Shown: piece after piece, positions 56,841 through 64,000 of the stretch
How the letters are laid out: each line of letters starts with the position of its first letter
Numbering within the stretch: position 1 is the first letter of the stretch
Assembly (NCBI GenBank): GCA_037447655.1
Contig: JBBHKE010002511.1
Location: forward strand, 51,182 to 115,181
Direction of reading: 5' to 3'
Length of the DNA: 64,000 bases
Origin: Zygnema cylindricum
Taxonomy: Eukaryota > Streptophyta > Zygnematophyceae > Zygnematales > Zygnemataceae
Notes under the pieces: generated by a model
The model's input: only the letters and a program-made list of their open reading frames with translations
Told to the model about the DNA's origin: nothing
Databases searched by the model: none
Program-made: the position numbers and the translations under genes

Positions 56841-58080
56841 CAAGAATCTCAGTCCTATCAGGAAGGACCCATAAAGCAGCTTCTCGTAAGCTTATTTTTT
56901 TCGAGCGGTGAAAAATGCGGTTCAAATTTTCTAGGTCTTCTGTACTTTTTTCGGTACTTTTGACCTGGAAATGACGACTCCTTTTTTTCTGTCTCGTTCA
57001 GCCAGTTTCCATGAAGATAATACCCAAAAAATAAAGCACTAAAGTCTGACTAGTGGACAAAACTAGTTTGGATTTTTCTGCATTTGTCTTCACTTCGCAT
57101 AAAAGGGGAAACTTTCTCAAAAAAAAGTGGTCCAAATTTTTTGCTTGTTTTTGCCTCCTTTACGGAGGTTTTTGTAGCAAATGTTTTGGGTCCACAAAAA
57201 GTAGGCTTTTTTAAACCTACTTTCTCAATAAAAAAAGGTCTCTTGGGAAAAATCGTCACATTTCGGTCGAGTTTCGGCTGAATCGCGAATTTTCTAAAAC
57301 TGGGAGGCTTAGTTTGGGAATAAATAGGGGGAAAACACCCTAAAAATGGTTATATGCTTTTAGAGATAATTGTCTTTTGGAAAACTTTTGAAAATTAGTG
57401 TATCAAAGATATACATTACCTAAGATGAAAAAAGGTTTTTGGGGGGGGGTAGGGAGGGAGGGAGGGAATGGAACAAAATTGTCCATTTAAGCGAATTGTA
57501 AAATGGTTTTTTCGAGTGGGAGGTTTTAGGAAAGGAGGAAAAGGGATATTTAGAAAAAGGGTAAAATGATGTTTGACATTCAGCAGGTAGGGTGTATGTT
57601 AGAAATTGCGAATGTACTTTTCCTAATGTAGAATGTATCTGTAATCTGTTTCCTTTACTAATGAAAAGCTTCTAAGGTTTGATTAATGGTTAATCTTTTG
57701 GCTATTGCATGATTCAAATGCATTTTTTTTGTGTGTTTCATCTTTACTTCAAAAGAAGAAAGATTTTGAAACATTTTTCTTTGCTTGCATGTGTCAGTAC
57801 TTTTCTCTATTTTTTTTGTACTTTACATGTGCCTTTTTTTTATGTTTTGCAACACTTCAAAAAAGAAAATAAACCGTTTTATCTGTTTTCTCACTTTTTT
57901 TTATGTTCTTTGCATACCATAACTGTGCTGTATGCCTAATTAAGTTTAAAGTCTCTCAAAAATATACCCTTAGTTATTCATGTTATTAACTGGAATTTTT
58001 TCTAAGGTGGTGTACACTGTCTACAATTATAGATTAAGGCCAATTAGTTTAGTTGGTTGAACTTTTGACCTTAGCTCACA
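56841..58080. other. Intergenic DNA without recognised genes
   Basis: A G-rich run at about 57441-57466 contains five blocks of three or more G and could form a G-quadruplex. A short hairpin with AAAGTAGG and CCTACTTT arms lies near 57198-57223. No gene was recognised. Confidence 0.55.
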
Positions 58081-58087
58081 CCAATTA

Positions 58088-58664
58088 CTCTGTATCACTA
58101 TTAGTGTAAAGTAATGTTGGGTATCGAGGACCACTTGCCGATATTCGATATGTACCAAATTTTAGGTACCCGATAATCGATATATCGCTTCAATATATCG
58201 AGAAGCTACATATCGCGATATTTCTGCGATATATACATTTTTATTTATTTATTCATTCTTTTTTTTCCCAAGTTTTTTTTTCCCAAAGCGCCACCCCCCG
58301 TGTACGCTCGTGGAGGAGGAAGGACTCTTTTCCGTACGATTTTCCGCACTGGATCTGTACGGACACCCACCTTTTACCAAATGTATCGCGATAATTTATG
58401 TTAGTCCCGGTACATATATTGAGGCCTCTGACCGATCGATAATCGATATATCGAATATCGAGATTATCGCGATATGATTTTACCCGATACCCAACATTAG
58501 TGTAAAGGTTTTTTTTGCTACTAATATTTTCTCCGTGCACACATCCAATTCTGAGAATCTTACCTTTCTACCGCAACCGTTGGATGAACAATCCTCTTAG
58601 TGTGCATGGAGAAAAGTTGTAATAAGTGGCGAAAAAATCTTTACACTAATAACGATACACGGTG
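58088..58664. mobile_element. TA-type MITE split by a hAT-type MITE
   Basis: The left end TCTGTATCACTATTAGTG and the right end CACTAATAACGATACACGGTG are inverted repeats of the TACACCGTG family. TA flanks the left end, and the right flank has changed to TG. With the 388-bp insert at 58112-58499 and one target copy removed, the host MITE is about 181 bp. Confidence 0.75.
58112..58499. mobile_element. 388-bp hAT-type MITE
   Basis: The terminal inverted repeats TAATGTTGGGTATCG and CGATACCCAACATTA are perfect and are flanked by a perfect 8-bp target duplication GTGTAAAG (58104-58111 and 58500-58507). The interior is rich in CGATATAT and TATCG palindromes like the 948-bp element at 41275. It lies within another MITE. 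Confidence 0.9.
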
Positions 58665-59188
58665 TGCAATGTAGGAAAATTATAGGCAATTCTTTCCAAA
58701 TCATACTTTCACCACTATTAATGGGAGTACAATCTTTCATGAACCACGTTAAGAGTGAGAGACAGTGTGGTGTTTTCATGTCTATATTTGTCCCAAAGGA
58801 ACATTGATTAAGGATTTTGTTTGTAGTATCAAACTAAAAAATATCAAACTAAATTGCCTTCCATATTAAGAAGTTCATTATCCATACAATAATCGACTTC
58901 CGGCACGGTCCTACTTTTTGCAAGTTTGAAAAACATTTTTTTTTTTTTTTTTGTGAACCTAATATCTGACCCACCATTTACATTACATGTGAAAAAATGG
59001 AGATCCTTTTAATGGACCTCGACAAGTTTTTTTGTCGCTTTTACACTTCAATTAAGGTTTTCTTTGCCAATTCAAAAATGTTTTGAAGCTATATTGCAGA
59101 AGAGAAAGAAGAGAGAGGTGAGGTTTGGGTGAGGGTTAGGAAAGTAGAAATATTTCCCGTGTCAAATTCAAATTGAGAAAACCGAGTA

Positions 59189-59406
59189 CACCGTGTATCG
59201 CTATTAGTGTTAATGTATTTTTTGCCACTTAAAACATCTTTTATCCGTACACACTTCTCCGATTTTCAATTTGAGACCGCCAATTGAAAGCTGAGAATCT
59301 TACCTTACAATCGCAACCGTCAGATCCACAATCCGACAAGTGTGTACGGAGAAAAGATGTTTTAAGTGGCAAAAAAAAACATTAACACTAAAAGCAATAC
59401 ACGGTG
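59189..59406. mobile_element. 218-bp MITE of the TACACCGTG subfamily
   Basis: The inverted repeats CACCGTGTATCGCTATTAG and ATACACGGTG are flanked by TA (59187-59188 and 59407-59408). They extend inward through TTTTTTGCCACTTAAAACAT and its complement, more than 50 bp. It is closely similar to 48417-48632. Confidence 0.85.
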
Positions 59407-59408
59407 TA

Positions 59409-61420
59409 GTGTAAAAGGGATGGAGATTGTTGCAAATTCCCTCGCATCCGGGTGTAAATAACAAAGAAATAAATGCAATAGTATTAAATTGAAATCTCAA
59501 GTAATGATAACTTATACTGCAGATGAGCAAAAAAAGGGAAAGGTGAGCTTTGAGTGGAAATTAGCGGTTGGGTTAAAAGATACATTTCCTGTGTCAATTT
59601 TTTGGCTTATTTCCTTTGATCAGGTGTAAAATAATTGGAAAAAAAAAAAAAAAAAAAACCCACGCAATGATAACACCTCAAACATAGCAGCACAACATTT
59701 CTTCAAGGGGTAGGTTGATGGTTACGAATCACTAGAATAAAAAAAAAAATAAATAAATAAAAAAAAAAATCACCAGATTAGGGTTGAGATGTCGAACTAA
59801 AACTTAGTTTAGTGCCTAAAAGACAAATGAGTCCGTACAAATGTGAGCCGCAAAAGTGTTGCGTCATCTATAACATAAAAGGGCAATATTTCTCTAAGGA
59901 ATTTGGTTTACACGTGGCATATGCTCATCAATTTGGGGATGAAATTCATAACTAAAGTTTAGTTTATTGCCTCGGAGTGCACAAATATTCTAGGAGGAGG
60001 AGGTAAAAATTGGATATTGAAAGAAATTCCGGTCTTACATAAGCCATAAAGTTTCAAAAACCGCCTATATAAATTTTTGTGTATCCTTTTACTTGTTTAG
60101 CAGTTACCACCTATTTACGTCTAAACTGAAGGTTGAGCATGTGAAGAGTGATCCCGTATTTTAGCAATTTTTGGCTGACAACAATCAGTTTCCATTCAGT
60201 TTTAAACTGCGTCGGTGCTGTAGTGTATCTCCGTAAAATAAGCAGGATCGTTAGATTTCCCCAAAAGAATTGTGGCTTTTTTTGCAGATGACAACCGTTC
60301 GATGAAGATAATATCGTACGGTAATGCGATTCGGATGCATGTGACAAAAAGTTTTTTTTTTTTGTACTAATCGCGTGAAAATTTTTTATGACGTCACTAC
60401 AAGAAACGTATGGGAGATCACCACGTAGCAGTTTTCAGTAGTACGGCTGACAGGTCAAATCGCATGTCGGTGCTGACCTTGGGGACCCCAAAGAAATTTT
60501 GTCCGTTTCTGTCCGACGAAACTGTAATGTCCTCATGCGTCCGCCCAAAGCATACCTGTACGCATTTACATAGTTACCAACTTTCACCACAAATCAGGAC
60601 GCGATATGCTTCATCATAAACCTACGGCTCAGATCCTCCACGCAAAATAAGGAAAAATTGACGTCTCAGATACATCCATTCTTAATATTAAGAGTCTATT
60701 GTCCGTATTCTTAGTGTTACATCCAATCAGCACATGAGTCGGCGCTCGCTGATTGGATAATTTTACGTCCGTAAACTGCAATCGTATTTATGCCGTTTGT
60801 CCGTACGCGTGAAAGTCCGTATTCCGTACACTGCGATTACTCGCGTATGCTTCCTGGTTCGTACACTCGATGCCGGGATTTGAAGAGTCCTTCGTGACCT
60901 TTTCTAGTCCGTTTTTTTTTCTTTTTTTTTGCGCTTTTTGCATTTTCGACGTAGTTTTATGCAGCATGACGTGTTAATATGACTCAAGAAGATACAAGGA
61001 TTTACAATTCCATTATTTGTATTATTTTTTGTGAAATTCGGGAGGAATTTGGGAGACATACTACTTACTTGGAGTTCTATAACTTGTAAGCTTTTAATTT
61101 TCACATTTTGAAGTTTGTCAACTTTTTGCTTTGTTTGGATTCGGATGTTGGCAAGAAAGCGCACTCTATTCGAAATTTTTCGTATTTTTGTACGGATTCG
61201 TACGGTTTGTTGTTTACTTTCAAACTTTTTGTTTGTCTTGCTTTCAATTCTGAATTCCAAATTTTGAGGTTCAGAGTATTTGTAGTCTTTTAGGGTTTCA
61301 AATTTTTGTTTAAATTAATAGAAAGTCATAAATATGTGATCCACATTGTTATTGTAACTCATATTCTGCCATTTCTTGGAAGCTTTGTTTTATTTTAATT
61401 GTTTTTTTTTATGTTTTTGT
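59409..61420. other. Intergenic DNA without recognised genes
   Basis: A-rich tracts near 59640-59660 and 59740-59770 and several short open frames without recognisable domains are present. The stretch from about 61090 may include the start of the transcription unit that leads to 61893-63778, but this cannot be shown. Confidence 0.5.
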
Positions 61421-61892
61421 TGTAGTGGTCCTGTGAATGTAAAGTATATTTTCAACACTAAATCGGACACGATGCTTGATACTTTGAATGATGTCTCTAT
61501 GGATGTTTTCAGTTTCAGTTTCAGTTTCATTGTGGATAACTGGATATATGTCTTTAGTTTATTTTGAATACAATCTTGTGAATTGCTTACATCTTTATCA
61601 AAAATTCCAATCAAAAATTATCTTCCGTACATAAATGAACTTTTTATGTACGGAATCTATTCAAATTACATCTTGGGATTTTTTTGGTAAATTTTTTGCT
61701 TGTTCTTTTGAGCTCTTGTGGAAGTTAACGACAAGTTTTATACGGTATAAAATTATGTATGGAGTGTATGGTTAAAAAAAAAAAAAAGCCAAGTCATAAA
61801 TTGTTGCTGAAACAAAGCCGATGTCATTTTCTATCGTATCCACTTCAGCTCTTGCTGCAATTTGTTGACGGTTTTTAGATTTCTTTTTGCAG

Positions 61893-61967
61893 ATGAAATC
61901 CACTAAAAACGGAAGATCTTTAACTTTTATGATTCCAACAAATGATGATATGCAAACCTATGTTACA
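61893..61967 (+). CDS. Possible small internal exon of an unrecognised gene
   Basis: Seventy-five bases between a pyrimidine-rich acceptor (TTCTTTTTGCAG) and a consensus donor (GTGAGT) give a stop-free 25-codon frame, including SLTFMIPTNDDMQTYVT. Splice-site quality and exon size are convincing, but the peptide is not recognised. Its phase does not join directly to the frame starting near 62260, so another exon or acceptor would be needed. Confidence 0.35.
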
Positions 61968-62251
61968 GTGAGTGCTACATTTCCCCTTTGTTTCTTTACA
62001 TTTGATTATAACAAAAAATGTGTTAATATTATTTTGTCCATAGTTTAAAATTTCCTTTTTCATTAAGTGTATATATGTTAGCAATCTGTTTGCTGCTTAA
62101 TTGTCGATGTCTTTCGTCCTATTTAAGAAACTGTAGCTGAAAACTAAAAGGAAAAAAAAGTGAAAATAAATCTGTATCTGTTTCTAAACTTGAATTGAAA
62201 CTAAATCTTAAGCTGGAACAGAAACTGAAAGTGAATCAATATTGATGTCTC

Positions 62252-62810
62252 ATGTGCAGAAAAAGACCACTTAGCAATTTGTTTTTTTCAAATTTCGGCG
62301 CAAAAAAGGATTTTGGAATAAGGTTAATGGTAGTAGGAGAGAGAGATGGAATGAAGAATTGCAAAGAAGAGAACGAGAAAAAATGTGGTACACATGATAG
62401 TAAAGAAAGAGTGAAAGAAATTTTGGAAAAGGAAAGGAGTGAAAATGGGGAAAATGAAATTATAAAAACTTCCAGAAAAGAAGAAGGAGAGGAGGGGAAA
62501 GTAGGTAAAAGCCAAAGTGAAAATCAAATAAAAAAAGTGAGATTGGATTATATGAAAGTTGAGAATGAAGTGGAATCCGTTTCCGAAGTTATAAAAGTAA
62601 AACTCTACACTAATGGAGGTAAAAAAGAGACCGAAAAAGTAAAAGAAAAAGACAAAGAAAAAGAAAAAGAAAAAGATAAAGAAAAAGAAAAAGGAAAGAA
62701 AAACGAAAATGATATTGAACATGAAAAAGAAAAAGAAAAAAAAAAAGAAAAAGAAAAAGAAAAAGAAAACGAAAAAGAAAAAGAAAAAGAAAAAGAAAAA
62801 GCAAAAGAAA

Positions 62811-62842
<32 letters not shown>

Positions 62843-63778
62843 AAAAAAGAAAAAGAAATGGAAAAAGAAAAAGAAAAAGAAAAGGGAAAGAGAAAGGAAA
62901 AGGAAAAGGAGAAGGAAAAAGAAAAGGAAAAGGAAAAAGAAAAGGAGAAGGAAGAAGAAAAGGAAAAGGAAAAGGAAAAAGGAAAGGAAAAGGAAAAGGA
63001 AAAGGAAGAAGAAAAGGGAAAGGAGAAGGAAAAAGAAAAAAGAAAGGAGGTTACTGTTTTAAGAAAGAGGGGATCGGAAGTCAAACTTGGAGAGAAAGAA
63101 AGAAAGAAAGTTAAACAAGAAACCGCTGTTCCGATGATAATGAGAGCGAAAGAAGCGAATTTAAATATGAATATGGGAGAACGGGAACGGAAATTAGTCG
63201 AAAAGAAAGGAAAAGATAAGAGAGGGAGAGGGGAAGCTGGAGTACAAGAAGGAGCTTTGGCGATGAGAGTGAAGGAAGAGGGGAGAGAGAGAAGACAAAA
63301 AGCTCAGATAAGACGAGCCGAAGAAAATTCTATGTATTGGGGGTGGCCTACTGCTTGTGGGACAAATGAGACAAAAAAGAAAAGAAAAGGTTTGGAGAGG
63401 GAGAGAGAGGGAGAGGAGTGTGTGAGAGAGAGGTGTGAAACGAGGAAGGGAGAGAGAAAAAGGAGGAATCTAGAGGAAGATATGAAAGAGAACGAGAAGT
63501 GTACGGAGATAGGAAGGAAACTATATGATGGAAAAAAGCGAAGGAGAACGTGTGGGGAGGCAGGAGAGAAGCGAGAGGGAGGAGGAGGGGGAGGGAGAGG
63601 GGAGGTGGGGGAGGGAGAGGAAAGAGAGGGAGAGGGAGTGGGAGAGGGAGAGGGAGAGGAAGAGAGTGCAAAGAAAGGAGGTCTAGGATGGAAGAGGAAG
63701 AGAGGGAGAGAAGGAAGAGGAAAAGAGAGGGAGGAGAAGGAGGTTACAGATGTCGGAACCACGGGAAAACGAAGGTAA
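62252..63778 (+). CDS. Lys/Glu-rich hypothetical protein (possible last exon)
   Basis: A 508-codon frame runs from an ATG at 62252 to a stop at 63776-63778. The N-terminal part (to about residue 125) is of mixed composition. Residues about 128-270 are a KEKEKEKE-type low-complexity run predicted to form a charged helix. The rest is rich in Arg, Glu and Gly, with a less repetitive patch containing MYWGWPTACGTNE near residue 365. A splice acceptor (ATGTGCAG at 62259) overlaps the ATG, so this may be a downstream exon. Caution: the sense strand is almost pure purine for long stretches, and such DNA cannot contain stop codons, so part of the frame may be open by chance. No homologous family is recognised. 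Confidence 0.38.
62630..63775 (+). repeat. Purine-only low-complexity tract
   Basis: GAAAAA-type hexamers dominate 62630-63045 and GAGAGGGA-type units dominate 63380-63730. The strand asymmetry is extreme and opposite in sense to the pyrimidine-rich kinase gene upstream. Confidence 0.9.
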
Positions 63779-64000
63779 CAAGAAATTTTGGAGACTGAAT
63801 GTTTTTTTTTTTTTAAGAAGGTGAAGGAAACACACAACAAAAATATGAGGGAAAGGGAGAAGGGTTGCGGGGAGAGAAGAGAGATTGGAGAGGAGAACAA
63901 GAAGAGAGAAGTTCTTGTTGTTGTTGTTGTTTTTTTTTTTTTTTTTATCAATCGTCACAAAATTCTTGTTTGTCAACATTAAAAAACTTGTTCTCTCCCT

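Noticed and set aside
56479-56843. Minus-strand Glu/Arg-rich frames over the downstream CT tract
   Set aside because: These are direct translations of a dinucleotide repeat, which is open in several frames by its nature.
63304-63951. Minus-strand Ser/Pro/Leu/Phe-rich frames opposite the purine tract
   Set aside because: They mirror the low-complexity purine strand and have no domain or splice evidence.

Overview
The window is nuclear DNA of a land plant. Evidence: Ty1/copia and Ty3/gypsy retrotransposons with plant-type primer-binding sites, a plant-type MAPKKK gene with GT-AG introns, and many short non-autonomous DNA transposons. The species cannot be named from the sequence. A 10-base run of N at 13405-13414 marks a scaffold gap, so this is assembled sequence.

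Layout. (1) 1-9988: two decayed copia copies, A and B, head to tail and sharing one LTR (3910-4957). (2) 9989-15196: a debris zone with a hAT-type end, a minus-strand non-LTR retrotransposon remnant, a minus-strand copia fragment D (10909-13404), the gap with a CT microsatellite, and a pair of 187-bp direct repeats. (3) 15197-18909: copia fragment C with its 3' LTR. (4) 19035-40211: a three-level nest. A decayed gypsy element (5-bp target duplication AACAT) is split in its reverse transcriptase by copia-2 (23190-35849). Copia-2 is split in its RNase H by copia-1 (28152-34601, target duplication CAGTC), which keeps one uninterrupted 1444-residue polyprotein frame. Removing each insert restores the host reading frame, so the order of events is secure. 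(5) 40212-53460: gene-poor, AT-rich DNA with MITEs, a 948-bp hAT-type element with a perfect 8-bp target duplication, and a 696-bp PIF/Harbinger-like element. (6) 53660-56495: a four-exon, 621-residue protein kinase gene of the plant MEKK-like MAPKKK class, the only convincing host gene. (7) 56503-61400: CT microsatellites, intergenic DNA and nested MITEs. (8) 61893-63778: a possible multi-exon gene ending in a Lys/Glu-rich frame.

Main points for follow-up. Both better-preserved copia elements start their polyprotein at an ATG inside the primer-binding site, and that site appears complementary to the anticodon arm of initiator tRNA-Met (half-tRNA priming). The copia LTRs carry an antisense tRNA-like block with A-box-like and B-box-like motifs. 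Copies A and B share a nearly identical 1.34-kb tract inside otherwise diverged copies, which suggests gene conversion after decay. A 687-bp patch copied from 3 kb away sits inside the gypsy integrase, flanked by an 11-bp duplication. The kinase has HGD in place of HRD and an unusually long Thr/Asn/Glu-rich insertion in its activation segment.
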